Below are positions 1 to 7,585 of a stretch of DNA of 33,008 nucleotides, piece by piece (the stretch's first letter is position 1; each line of letters begins with the position of its first letter). A program made the position numbers and the translations under genes. The notes under the pieces were generated by a model. It was not told the DNA's origin. It saw nothing but the letters and a program-made list of their open reading frames with translations, and did no database searches. The stretch comes from DASUTW01 sp035513995. GTDB taxonomy: Bacteria; Actinomycetota; UBA4738; CALAEC01. Location: positions 1 to 33,008 of the forward strand of contig DATKBL010000075.1 in the NCBI GenBank assembly GCA_035513995.1. Reading direction: 5' to 3'.

Positions 1-311
1 GGCTGAGCCGCGGCCGGAGCCGGGTAGGCGGGCGCGTTGACGCCGGCGTACGCGCGGGGACGCGGGGGGATCTTCGGGGCCTCCTCCCTCGCGTAGAAGC
101 GCGAGGAGACGCGGACGTACAGCAGGCCGATCAAGAGAGCCAGTCCGAGCGCGCCCAGCGCGATCGGGATCGAGAGCCACCAGGTCCAGGGTCGGACGAT
201 CTCAGGCTGATCGCCGGGGACGGGGGTCTGGCCCCAGACAGCCAAGGGGATCAGCACGACGGCAACGAAGACCCCCGTCGGGATGAGCCATCGAAGTCGG
301 GACGCGCGCAT
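1..311 (-). CDS. Partial two-TM membrane protein, function unknown
   Basis: The first 103 codons of a minus-strand gene that runs off the left edge. It starts at ATG 311-309 with MRASRLRWLIPTG. There are two hydrophobic segments, about residues 8-27 and 43-66, separated by a short polar loop, then a Pro/Ala-rich stretch (about 79-103) that continues beyond the window. A TAGAAT -10 box ends 8 bases before the ATG and there is no Shine-Dalgarno sequence, so the message is probably leaderless. No family is recognisable from this fragment. Reading frame and start look sound because the hydrophobic pattern is coherent and no stop interrupts it. Confidence 0.6.
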   Translation of the reverse strand, partial: MRASRLRWLIPTGVFVAVVLIPLAVWGQTPVPGDQPEIVRPWTWWLSIPIALGALGLALLIGLLYVRVSSRFYAREEAPKIPPRPRAYAGVNAPAYPAPAAAQ

Positions 312-319
312 CGGCGCGG

Positions 320-325
320 ATTCTA
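320..325 (-). promoter_or_regulatory. -10 box TAGAAT for the left-edge membrane protein
   Basis: On the minus strand TGCTAGAAT reads as an extended -10 (TG-N-TANNNT). Eight bases separate it from the ATG at 311, placing the expected transcript start on or next to the start codon. No convincing -35 was found. Confidence 0.45.
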
Positions 326-374
326 GCAAATCCCCCGTCGCCGGCATTCGGAGGATCGTGTCGGTGGGCCGTGC

Positions 375-380
375 TAGGGT
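375..380 (+). promoter_or_regulatory. -10 box TAGGGT for the Calx-beta/lamin-tail gene
   Basis: GTGCTAGGGT lies 29 bases before the ATG at 410. This leaves a short leader that contains the AAGGAGG ribosome site at 397-403. No clear -35. Confidence 0.35.
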
Positions 381-409
381 CGCGGTCTGCAACCCTAAGG
401 AGGTGTCGG

Positions 410-1423
410 ATGACAGGTTCGCCACACCTCCCCCTCACCCCCCGCCGGGCGGCTCGCCGCCTGGCTCCGGCCGTCGCGATGGCGGTCGCTCTTCTGGTGC
501 TGGTGCCGGCCCCCGCGCAGGGCGCCCGCGCCCCGTCGCTCCGGATCGGGGACACTCGTGTCTCGGAGTCGGCGTTCACGGCCGTGTTCACGATCAAGGT
601 CCGAGGCAAGATGCGAGGACCGGCGACGGTCAGGTACGCCACGGCCGACCGGACCGCTACGGCCGGCGAGGACTACGTCGCGGCGTCCGGGCGGCTTCGA
701 TTCGGTCCGCGTCAGAAGGTCCGGCGAGTGGAGGTGTCGATCATCGACGACGAGATCGCCGAGCCCGACGAGACCTTCGTCCTTCGATTGAGCAAGCCGA
801 AGGGTGCCAAGCTCGCCGACCGGGTGGGCGTCGGGACGATCCTCGACGACGACCCGACCATCGGGGGGCCGCTGGGAGCCCTCGTGATCAACGAGGTCGA
901 CTACGACCAGGTCGGCGTCGACGATGCCGAGTTCCTCGAGGTTCTGAACGGATCGAGCCGGACGGTGAACCTCGAAGGGGTGGAGATCCACCTCGTGAAC
1001 GGCTCGGATCTCGCGACCTACGAGCTGCTCGACCTCTCCGGGCCGGGGACCCTCGCTGCCGGAGGCTACCTCGTCGTGGCGATGCCGGGCGTGGCCGTCC
1101 CCCCGGGGACTCCGACGATCGAGATGCCGGAAGGGACCGCGATCCAGAACGGCCCGGACGGCCTCGCGTTGATCCTCCGCGCCGGAGAGACGTGCACGCT
1201 GGTCGACGCGCTCTCCTACGAGGGATCGCTCAACGGCACGACCCTCGAAGGCTGCGCCGACACACACGACCTCGTCGAGGGCACCCCCACGACCGCGTCG
1301 GACTCGAACACCGACGTCGGATCGCTCGCGCGGCTGCCCGATGGGAGCGACACCGACGACGCCGCCACCGACTGGGGTTTCACGGCGATCCTGACGCCCG
1401 GAGCGGCCAACGCGGCGAGTTGA
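410..1423 (+). CDS. Secreted Calx-beta / lamin-tail domain protein
   Basis: 337-residue exported protein. The start is fixed by AAGGAGG at 397-403, six bases before ATG 410; an in-frame ATG at 371 has no ribosome site. Residues 1-39 form a signal peptide: an Arg-rich n-region, a hydrophobic core about 19-33, and an AQGA cleavage region. Residues about 43-145 look like a Calx-beta domain (ATADRTATAGEDYVA, then IIDDEIAEPDETF and TILDDD). About 153-290 look like a lamin-tail domain (LVINEVDYDQ, DAEFLEVLNGSS). Such domains usually mediate Ca-dependent adhesion or decorate extracellular proteins; no enzyme motif is seen. There is no sortase LPxTG-type tail and no C-terminal membrane segment. The specific role is unknown. 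Confidence 0.85.
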   Translation: MTGSPHLPLTPRRAARRLAPAVAMAVALLVLVPAPAQGARAPSLRIGDTRVSESAFTAVFTIKVRGKMRGPATVRYATADRTATAGEDYVAASGRLRFGPRQKVRRVEVSIIDDEIAEPDETFVLRLSKPKGAKLADRVGVGTILDDDPTIGGPLGALVINEVDYDQVGVDDAEFLEVLNGSSRTVNLEGVEIHLVNGSDLATYELLDLSGPGTLAAGGYLVVAMPGVAVPPGTPTIEMPEGTAIQNGPDGLALILRAGETCTLVDALSYEGSLNGTTLEGCADTHDLVEGTPTTASDSNTDVGSLARLPDGSDTDDAATDWGFTAILTPGAANAAS

Positions 1424-1426
1424 CGT

Positions 1427-1452
1427 GAGGGCCGCGCCGGGGCGCGGCCCTC
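1427..1452. terminator. Hairpin between convergent genes
   Basis: A 12-base arm (1427-1438) is repeated perfectly inverted at 1441-1452, leaving only two bases between, so about 11 pairs around a 4-base loop. It lies 3 bases after the plus-strand stop at 1423 and 21 bases before the minus-strand stop at 1474, so it could stop both transcripts. No T-run follows on either strand, a common state in GC-rich actinobacteria. Confidence 0.6.
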
Positions 1453-1473
1453 GCGAACACCCGGCCGCACGCC

Positions 1474-2766
1474 TCAGCGGCGCAGCGTCGCGAGCAGGCT
1501 CTCGGTCGACCGCGGACGCAGCCAGTCGGAGATGGGCGACCGCGGCCGTGAATCCTGGGTGATCACGCGCGAGCTGAACGACATCACCCCTCGCTCGACC
1601 TCACAGCCGCGTGCCAGGTTGATGCCGGACCCGCCCACGCACACATCGCGACCGCGACCACCGAAGAGGAGGTCGTTCCCCGCGCCTCCGCGGAGCCGGT
1701 CGTTCCCGTTGCGTCCCACCAGGAAGTCGTCGCCTCCTCCACCGACCAGGCGGTCGCTCCCCGGCCCGCCGTCCAGGAAGTCATCGCCCGCGCCGGCCAC
1801 GAGACGGTCCTTGCCCCCGCCGCCCAGCAGCACGTCGAAGCCTCCCAGCCCGCGGAGCGTGTCGGCGCCGTTCAGGCCGCAGAGCAGGTCGTCGCCCGAG
1901 GTCCCCGTCAGCACGTCGGGCCCCGGCGTCCCCACGACCTGGTTGAAACCGTCCAGCGCGGCCAGCGTGGCGAACCCCGGACAGCCTCGGGCAAGCTCTG
2001 CATCGATGCCGCTCACGATCCCGGGCGCGGTCACGTCCACCGGCGTCGCGTCCTCCGGCTGGGCGAACGGGACGTCGTCGTACCACTCCGCGATGTGGTC
2101 GTCGGACGCGTCGCAGAAGTCGAGGAAGACGACGAGATAGGAGCCGCTCCGGAGCACGATCTCGTAAGTGCCGTCGGCCCGCGTGACCGCGGTCTGGACC
2201 GAGAACAGGTCACGGTCGATCGCGTCGACACAGATCCCCGCGATCGGGGCCCCGGTCCCTTCCTGGGTCACCGTGCCCTCGATCATCCCCGCCTCGATCG
2301 CTCGCATCCTCATGAGGAGCGAGCCGCCGGCCGAGAACCCCCCGGCCTGGATGTAGTAGGTCGTCCCCGAGACCGCTCGGAACGCCAGCTGCGCGCCGAG
2401 CGACAGCGCGTCGTCGTTGCATCCCACCAGATCAAGCGCGCCGAGATCGGGCCCCGTCCACACCGCAAGGACGGTGTCGAAGCTGCTGCCGAGGGTGTCG
2501 GCTGACACGAAGGTGTCGGACCCGGGCGTGAACGCGTACCAGACCGTCCTCTCGGTGAGCCCGAAGGCGCAGGGGGGGTCCGGCTCGTTCGGCTCCATTG
2601 TCGCTTCGACCGTGCTCACGGTGTCCTGGAACGGCAGCGAGCCGACGACCGCCGCGGAGGCAAAGTCGTCGTTAGCGGGCGGCACGGCCCCCTGCGCGGA
2701 CGGACCCATCGAAAGGACGGCGAGCATGAAAGCGACCGACGAGATGATCCTCCGACGGTTGCTCAA
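1474..2766 (-). CDS. Secreted RTX-repeat calcium-binding protein
   Basis: About 430-residue exported protein. I chose TTG 2766 because AAGGGGG sits seven bases upstream and the product starts MSNRRRIISSVAF, an ideal signal peptide with an AQGA cleavage region near residue 27; ATG 2799 and TTG 2823 are in-frame alternatives. After the signal comes a beta-sandwich domain (about 32-155; motifs NDDFASA, TVWYAFTP, SSFDTVLAVWTG) of the pre-peptidase C-terminal type. Next is a carboxypeptidase-regulatory-like domain (about 160-255; GTVTQEGTGAPIAG, ADGTYEI). Twelve unbroken RTX nonapeptides follow, then a 44-residue tail. RTX repeats form a Ca-binding beta-roll. No lipase, protease or pore-forming domain is present, so a toxin role is not supported; a surface or matrix protein is more likely. 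Confidence 0.85.
   Translation of the reverse strand: MSNRRRIISSVAFMLAVLSMGPSAQGAVPPANDDFASAAVVGSLPFQDTVSTVEATMEPNEPDPPCAFGLTERTVWYAFTPGSDTFVSADTLGSSFDTVLAVWTGPDLGALDLVGCNDDALSLGAQLAFRAVSGTTYYIQAGGFSAGGSLLMRMRAIEAGMIEGTVTQEGTGAPIAGICVDAIDRDLFSVQTAVTRADGTYEIVLRSGSYLVVFLDFCDASDDHIAEWYDDVPFAQPEDATPVDVTAPGIVSGIDAELARGCPGFATLAALDGFNQVVGTPGPDVLTGTSGDDLLCGLNGADTLRGLGGFDVLLGGGGKDRLVAGAGDDFLDGGPGSDRLVGGGGDDFLVGRNGNDRLRGGAGNDLLFGGRGRDVCVGGSGINLARGCEVERGVMSFSSRVITQDSRPRSPISDWLRPRSTESLLATLRR
1609..1932 (-). repeat. Twelve tandem RTX nonapeptide repeats (27 bp units)
   Basis: Twelve contiguous 9-residue units of the form GGxGxDxLx (for example GGGGKDRLV, GGPGSDRLV, GGGGDDFLV, GGAGNDLLF). The first is GTPGPDVLT and the last, degenerate, is GGSGINLAR. 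The array is 324 bp of protein-level repeat within the RTX protein; the DNA copies have diverged. Confidence 0.85.
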
Positions 2767-2880
2767 CTGGCGGCCCCCTTCAAAGCGGACGCCCAGCATG
2801 GACCCTGCTTGAGGGAGCGTCAAGGAGTCTCCGTCTGTTCCCGGATGCCCGGTCGCCCGCCCGCCGGACGCCGCTCGACC

Positions 2881-3990
2881 TCAGGGCCTCGCGATGTGGA
2901 TCGTCACGTCTACCCCCGCGTGATCGGAGGGCCAGAGGCCCGAGGGCGTGCGATCCTCCGGGTCCTCCTCGCCGATGATCTCCCCGCTGCCCGGCACCGC
3001 GTCCAGGAAGCCGGCCGTGTCGTACATCACGAAGTCGATCGTCTGATCGAGCAGCGAGGGACCCATCAGGTCCGCCGCCTGCCCGGAGGTGAACCCGGGG
3101 TCACCGGGCATCGCCTCCGCCCAGGCGTCGAGGAATCCCGCGCCGATGAACATCCCGTACGCGCCGGCCAGGTCGCCGCGCGGCGTGTTCAGATCGCCCG
3201 CTAGGATGACGGGCAGCGGCGAGTCGGCCATCCACTGGATCAGCTCGGCGGCCTGCAGCTGCCGGATGAGCGGATGGAAGGCCTCCAGGTGCGTGTTGAC
3301 GAACCGGAACGACTTCCCGCGGAGCTTCACGTCCACGCTCGACCATCCGCGGATGATCTCGAGCGGCACGCCTCCGGCCGAGAGCGTCAGCGCCGCGACG
3401 AACGTGTTCGACGTCGGGTTCGACAGCTTGAGCTGGGAGGTGGGCAGGTCCGACCGGGCCAGGATCACGTCGCGATCCGTCAGGGTGGCCAGGGTGGTCG
3501 GGCTGATCGGCAGAGAGCCGCTGAAGTTCACGTTCGTGGCCACGGCTTCGTAGTGAGCGCCGCGCTCCTCGAGCTCCGCGAGCAGTACGTCGAGGAAGTC
3601 GAGGGTGGTCAGGGGGTTTCCCGGGTCGTTGATCGGCGCCGTCTCGATGACGGCCACCTCCTGGAGCCCGATCACCGAGGGGGCCTCCTCGGCGATCTCC
3701 CGGGCGATGACCTCGGCCCGCGATGGGAAGTCGGTCTGCTGCGTCTGTTGGAAGACGCCCGCGGCGGCCGCGATCAGCTCCGGCAGGGTGTCGACCTCGG
3801 GGTCGAACAGCGGCGAGAGGTCCGCCCCGAAATAGATGTTGTAGGTCATGACGTCGACCCGCCGCTGCGCCTGCTCGGGGGGGGGCGCCTGGGCGGCGGT
3901 GGGCCCGGCCACCAGCACGAAGACCGCGGCCAGCGTCGTGGCCACGGCTCGGGCGCGGAACGGGGCGCGGGGCGAGGTGATCCGTCGCAT
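2881..3990 (-). CDS. Secreted endonuclease/exonuclease/phosphatase family protein
   Basis: 369 residues. The ATG at 3990 is preceded by GGAGGG at the right distance. Residues 1-34 are a signal peptide (VATTLAAVFVLVAGP, cleavage near AAQA), so the enzyme acts outside the membrane. The catalytic motifs of the DNase I-like metal phosphoesterase fold are all present in order: MTYNIYFG (Asn51), LQEV (Glu111), NTHLEAF (His234), GDLNTP (Asp266, Asn268) and WPSDHAGV (Asp356, His357). It should therefore be an active Mg-dependent phosphodiesterase. Substrate is not visible in the sequence: nucleic acid, sphingomyelin-like lipid and inositol phosphates are all used in this family. A run of nine G (3877-3885) sits in the linker just after the signal peptide. 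Confidence 0.88.
   Translation of the reverse strand: MRRITSPRAPFRARAVATTLAAVFVLVAGPTAAQAPPPEQAQRRVDVMTYNIYFGADLSPLFDPEVDTLPELIAAAAGVFQQTQQTDFPSRAEVIAREIAEEAPSVIGLQEVAVIETAPINDPGNPLTTLDFLDVLLAELEERGAHYEAVATNVNFSGSLPISPTTLATLTDRDVILARSDLPTSQLKLSNPTSNTFVAALTLSAGGVPLEIIRGWSSVDVKLRGKSFRFVNTHLEAFHPLIRQLQAAELIQWMADSPLPVILAGDLNTPRGDLAGAYGMFIGAGFLDAWAEAMPGDPGFTSGQAADLMGPSLLDQTIDFVMYDTAGFLDAVPGSGEIIGEEDPEDRTPSGLWPSDHAGVDVTIHIARP
3877..3885 (+). repeat. G9 homopolymer in the exported phosphoesterase gene
   Basis: Nine consecutive G on the plus strand (C9 in the coding strand), encoding the APPPE linker after the signal peptide. One base gained or lost would frameshift the gene before the catalytic domain. 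Confidence 0.8.
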
Positions 3991-4023
3991 GGAGACCCTC
4001 CTTCACGAGGAAGCGTGCCAGAG

Positions 4024-4029
4024 ACTCTA
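4024..4029 (-). promoter_or_regulatory. -10 box TAGAGT for the exported phosphoesterase
   Basis: CGCTAGAGT on the minus strand, 33 bases before ATG 3990. The leader contains the GGAGGG ribosome site, so this gene is not leaderless. Confidence 0.35.
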
Positions 4030-4088
4030 GCGAGAACCCACCCTCGGGGACAAGGGGCTCTCACGGGGACCGGGGGTGCCCCGTGATG

Positions 4089-4109
4089 GAGGCTCCACAC
4101 CGGAGCCTC
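4089..4109 (-). terminator. Hairpin downstream of tRNA-Thr
   Basis: Perfect 8-bp stem (4089-4096 with 4102-4109) and a 5-base loop, starting 11 bases after the tRNA 3' end on the minus strand. A second inverted repeat (CACGGGG / CCCCGTG) lies just beyond, within about 4060-4086. Neither is followed by a T-run. Confidence 0.5.
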
Positions 4110-4120
4110 GCAGCATTCGA

Positions 4121-4194
4121 GCCGGAGATGGGATTCGAACCCATGACCCCACGATTACGAATCGTGTGCTCTGACCGAACTGAGCTACTCCGGC
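4121..4194 (-). tRNA. tRNA-Thr (anticodon CGT)
   Basis: A 74-base cloverleaf on the minus strand. The acceptor arm GCCGGAG pairs fully with CTCCGGC, the D-arm contains AGCTCAG, and the anticodon stem CACGA/TCGTG encloses the loop TTCGTAA, giving anticodon CGT for codon ACG. The T-arm has GGTTCGAATCC. The 3' CCA is not encoded, so it must be added after transcription. A TAGAAT -10 box (4208-4213) ends 13 bases upstream. Confidence 0.95.
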
Positions 4195-4207
4195 GACCGC
4201 GGCTACG

Positions 4208-4213
4208 ATTCTA
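4208..4213 (-). promoter_or_regulatory. -10 box TAGAAT for tRNA-Thr
   Basis: TTGCTAGAAT on the minus strand, the same extended motif as at 320-325. It predicts a transcript start about 6 bases before the tRNA 5' end. No clear -35. Confidence 0.45.
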
Positions 4214-4352
4214 GCAATGCGCCGGCGCCGGACCGGCGCACTGAGCCGACACCCTGTCGGGACCACCGAGGGCACGTTCGCGGAGGGCGGGGAGGACGAC
4301 AGCCGCTACGACATCGCGCGCGTCTTCCTACCGCGCCGACGGTTCGATCTTT

Positions 4353-4451
4353 GTGGCGGTGGGGCGCGACACGTACACGGTGGAGGTCGGCAACGAGCGG
4401 GAGCGATGGCCTGAGACCAACGACGATCCCTTCCGGAGCTGCCCGAGGTAG
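4353..4451 (+). CDS. Possible 32-residue protein or gene remnant
   Basis: The stretch from 4195 to 4454 holds no established gene. One frame gives a soluble, protein-like sequence from GTG 4353 (VAVGRDTYTVEVGNERERW) to TAG 4449-4451, ending DDPFRSCPR. The stop falls three bases before the stop of convergent holB, the tight spacing typical of real convergent genes here. The same frame stays open upstream to about 4245 but offers no other usable start, and GTG 4353 has no ribosome site, so it may be the end of a broken gene or chance. No family recognised. A competing frame from ATG 4217 is Arg/Gly-rich and less convincing. Confidence 0.3.
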   Translation: MAVGRDTYTVEVGNERERWPETNDDPFRSCPR

Positions 4452-4454
4452 GGC

Positions 4455-5588
4455 TCAGCTCGCGATGCGCAGGAACGCCCGTTCCACGACGAGCTTCGCG
4501 TTGAGGTTGGTCTCGTCGGCGAGCGCGGCCCGGGCCTCCTCGAGCGCCTCGATCGCCGCGGCCGCGCGAGCCGGCGAGACCCCATCCGCGCTCCAGTCGA
4601 GGTCGAGGTTGATCACCCACGCGGGATCGCCGCCGGTCGAGATCAGCAGCGCGTCCCGGTACCAGGCCTCGAGCGCGAGCAGCGACCAGTCCAGGAACTC
4701 CCGCTCCGCCCGACGCTCCCTCCGCTGATGGCGCTCGCCGATCCGGCGGGCCAACGCCCGGAACTGCTCGGCCACGTCTCCGGTGTCCTGGTCGAGGAGC
4801 GGCTCGAGCTCCTGGTCGAGGAAACGGCCCATGCCCTTCCGGTAGTCGGCGGCGGCCTCGGCCAGCCGCTGGGCTGCGGCCAGCGCGCCGCGCGCGTCGC
4901 CGCCGACCTCGCGTAGCGCCGCCAGCGCCTCGTCGCGGAACCCGAGACCCTCGGGGTCGCGAGCGATCCGCCTCGCCCGGCCCACGTTCCCCCCTGCCAG
5001 CCGCGACGCGAGCATCGCGCGACCCTCCGAGACATCCTCGGCCGTCAGAGTCTCCACCACGAACGCCTCGGCCAGCGGATGGAAGGCGACCGTCTGGCAC
5101 CGCGAGCGGATCGTCTCCGTCAGTTCATGGGGGCGGGCGGACATCAAGAGGAATACGGTGTCGGGGGGCGGCTCCTCCACCACCTTCAGGAGAACGTCGG
5201 CGGCCTCCTCGGTCAGCCGGTCGGCCTGCTCGATCCGGAACACTTTCCTGCGGGGCTCGGGCGCCGTCCGGTGCGCGCGCGCCACGAGCCACCGCGCGGT
5301 CCCGTAGTCGTCGGAGCCCTCGCCCACGCGGATGTCCCGGCCCTCCGGCTCGAGCACCGCGAGGTTGGGGTGGCGGTCCTCGAGCGCCAGCCGGCAGTCG
5401 CGGCACTCCCCGCACCCGCCCCGGTCGCACAGCAGCGCGGCGGCGAAGGCGGCCCCGGCGAGCTTCTTGCCGGAGCCCTCCGGTCCGGCGAAGAGATACG
5501 CGTGGCCGGGGCGGGCGGCGGCCCGAGCCAGGAACGCCGTCGCCGCGTCCTGCCCCGGCACGCCCGCCAGGACCGGGACCCCGCTCAC
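4455..5588 (-). CDS. holB: DNA polymerase III subunit delta' (clamp loader)
   Basis: 377 residues. The delta' subunit is part of the clamp loader that places the sliding clamp on DNA. The start GTG 5588 overlaps the stop of the upstream tmk gene (GTGA) with GGAGGAG in front, indicating translational coupling. Residues 34-42 hold a P-loop (AGPEGSGKK). Cys54, 59, 62 and 65 (CDRGGCGECRDC) form the four-Cys zinc module typical of clamp-loader ATPases. VEEPP (about 137-141) follows the Walker B region and SRC (162-164) is the sensor-1 signature. A C-terminal helical region ends at 377. It is last in the topA > MFS-tmk > holB operon. The alternative, a tau/gamma subunit, is unlikely given the short length and no C-terminal extension. 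Confidence 0.9.
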   Translation of the reverse strand: MSGVPVLAGVPGQDAATAFLARAAARPGHAYLFAGPEGSGKKLAGAAFAAALLCDRGGCGECRDCRLALEDRHPNLAVLEPEGRDIRVGEGSDDYGTARWLVARAHRTAPEPRRKVFRIEQADRLTEEAADVLLKVVEEPPPDTVFLLMSARPHELTETIRSRCQTVAFHPLAEAFVVETLTAEDVSEGRAMLASRLAGGNVGRARRIARDPEGLGFRDEALAALREVGGDARGALAAAQRLAEAAADYRKGMGRFLDQELEPLLDQDTGDVAEQFRALARRIGERHQRRERRAEREFLDWSLLALEAWYRDALLISTGGDPAWVINLDLDWSADGVSPARAAAAIEALEEARAALADETNLNAKLVVERAFLRIAS

Positions 5589-7585
5589 GACTCCTCCTGC
5601 CCCCGGAGGAACCGGAGCATCGCCTCGCGCACGCGCCCGTGGACCTCCTCGGGCGTGCCCAGCGCGTCCACCACCACCACCCGCTCGGGGTGCTCGTCGG
5701 CGATGTGCAGGTACGCCTCGGCGACCCGCTGGTGGAACGCCTCGTCCTCGGCCTCGAACCGATCGTCGCCGCCCGAGCGCTCCAGGCCCTCCTCGGGATC
5801 GATGCTGAGGAGGATCACAAGGTCGGGGAAGAGGCCCTGGGTCGCCCAGGCCGAGAGCGCAAGGACGTCCTGCTCGCCGAGGCCGCGCCCCACGCCCTGG
5901 TAGGCGAGCGAGGAGTCCACGTACCGGTCGCACAACACGACCTTCCCCTTCTCCAGGGCGGGGCGGATCATGTTCACCACGTGCTGGGCCCGGCCGGCGG
6001 CGAACAGCAGCGTCTCGGCTCTCGCGTCGAGCGGCTGGTCGCCCAGCAGCACCTCACGGAGTCGCTCGCCCAGGGGCGTGCCGCCGGGTTCGCGGGTCAC
6101 GACGACGTCGTAGCCCTCGTCCTCGAGGAAGCTCTTCGCGAGCTCGGTCTGCGTGCCCTTCCCGGAGCCCTCGACGCCCTCGAATACGATGAAGGTGCCC
6201 GGCCGCTCACCGCGACGCAGGTTGGGCCGGAGGTGGAGCGCCTTGGACCTCGACCGCCTTCCGCGCCGGATCCCCCTGCGAGCGCTCAACCCGCCCGCCA
6301 GGACGACGGCGGCGCCCACGCAGAGGGCGAGACGGGTGCCGGCGAGATCGACCCCAGCCCCGCCGACCTCGATCGAATGGTCTCCGAGGCTCGCGGCCAG
6401 CGCCGGGAAGCCGGCGAGCGAGGCGAGCAGGCCGAACCTCGCCAAGATCGTGAGGGTCGCGAAGGTCCGGCCACGGAACTCATCGCCCACATTCTCGTGG
6501 AGCAGCGTGTAGCCCGCGACCCAGGCGAGGCCGACCACCGCCCCCATCACCGCGGTCAGCATGGCCGCCAGCGCGATGTTGGGCATCAGCGCCAGCACCA
6601 AGAGCAGCACCGCCGCTCCCATCATGGCGAGGGGAAAGAGCGTCTCCTTGTCGATCACTCGCTCCAGCTGGCCGGTCGAGATCATGCCCGCCCCCATCCC
6701 GAAGCCCACCGAGGTCACGAGGATCCCCCACCCGGCCTGCCCGGCCCCCAGCGTGTTCTGCGCGAAGATCGGGCCCAGCGCAATCACCGACCCCACGCCC
6801 GTGAACGCGAGCACGATGCCGATCGTCATCGCCCGCTGGAAAGCGTGGTCGCGGAGGAACCGGACCCCATCCCGCAGATCCTCCCAGGCCTGGGCCGGCC
6901 GAAGCGGGCCCGCCGCGCGACGGCTCCTCTGGGGGAGGTCCAGGCCCCAGACCATGTACGCGGAGAAGGCGAAGGTCAGGCCGTTCAGCCACAGCGCGAG
7001 CGATTCGGGGCGCTGCTCGAAGTACTCGAACACGCCCCCCAGCCCGTTCGCCGCTCCCGCCAGCAGCGTGAACAGGATCCCGCCGAGCGGGAGCGTGCCG
7101 TAGGAGGTGAAGAGCCCCATCGAGTTCGCGTTGGAGAGCTGCCTGCGGGAGACGATGTTGGGGATGCTGGCGTCGCGGGCCGGCGTCCAGAGGAGCGACA
7201 GGCACTCGATCGCGAACGACAGCGCGTAGATCGCCCACAGCTCTCCCAGGAAGGCCATCGAGGCGTACCCGGCTCCCCGGCCGATGTCGGCGATCACCAT
7301 CAGCCGCCTCCGGTTGAAGCGGTCGACGAACACTCCGGCGAACGGCCCGAAGATCAGGGACGGCAGCAACCGGGCGAGCATCACGCCGGTGATCGCGTAG
7401 CCGGCTCGGGCCCCGCCGATGCGGGTCACGAGCGAGGTGACGGCGACGAACCCGGTCCAGTCGCCGAGGGAGGAGACGAGCATCGCCCGCCACAAACGGA
7501 AGAACGACCGGTTCTTGAATAGGCTGCCGAGGGTCGCGGGCTTCGTGCCCCGAAGCGCCGCGATCTCGTCGGCGATGCTGGCCAC
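5585..7585 (-). CDS. tmk: MFS transporter fused to thymidylate kinase
   Basis: 666-residue fusion. Residues about 20-440 form an MFS-type membrane domain with about 12 hydrophobic segments and the loop GVFVDRFNRRRLM between TM2 and TM3. A basic linker (RRGIRRGRRSRSK) follows. Residues about 463-666 are a complete dTMP kinase: P-loop FEGVEGSGKGTQ (468-479), TREPGG (497-502), DRYVDSS (553-559) and a lid region ERSGGDDRF (about 603-611). It phosphorylates dTMP to dTDP, here tethered to the membrane. GTG 7585 directly follows the topA stop (TGAGTG) and its own stop overlaps holB, so the three genes are one operon. I recall similar fusions in other actinobacteria; the transported substrate is unknown. 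No frameshift or internal start was needed to join the halves. Confidence 0.9.
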   Translation of the reverse strand: MASIADEIAALRGTKPATLGSLFKNRSFFRLWRAMLVSSLGDWTGFVAVTSLVTRIGGARAGYAITGVMLARLLPSLIFGPFAGVFVDRFNRRRLMVIADIGRGAGYASMAFLGELWAIYALSFAIECLSLLWTPARDASIPNIVSRRQLSNANSMGLFTSYGTLPLGGILFTLLAGAANGLGGVFEYFEQRPESLALWLNGLTFAFSAYMVWGLDLPQRSRRAAGPLRPAQAWEDLRDGVRFLRDHAFQRAMTIGIVLAFTGVGSVIALGPIFAQNTLGAGQAGWGILVTSVGFGMGAGMISTGQLERVIDKETLFPLAMMGAAVLLLVLALMPNIALAAMLTAVMGAVVGLAWVAGYTLLHENVGDEFRGRTFATLTILARFGLLASLAGFPALAASLGDHSIEVGGAGVDLAGTRLALCVGAAVVLAGGLSARRGIRRGRRSRSKALHLRPNLRRGERPGTFIVFEGVEGSGKGTQTELAKSFLEDEGYDVVVTREPGGTPLGERLREVLLGDQPLDARAETLLFAAGRAQHVVNMIRPALEKGKVVLCDRYVDSSLAYQGVGRGLGEQDVLALSAWATQGLFPDLVILLSIDPEEGLERSGGDDRFEAEDEAFHQRVAEAYLHIADEHPERVVVVDALGTPEEVHGRVREAMLRFLRGQEES

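Noticed and set aside
1474..2766. RTX toxin
   Set aside because: RTX repeats are clear, but there is no toxin, lipase or protease domain, no type I secretion genes nearby, and a normal N-terminal signal peptide is present.
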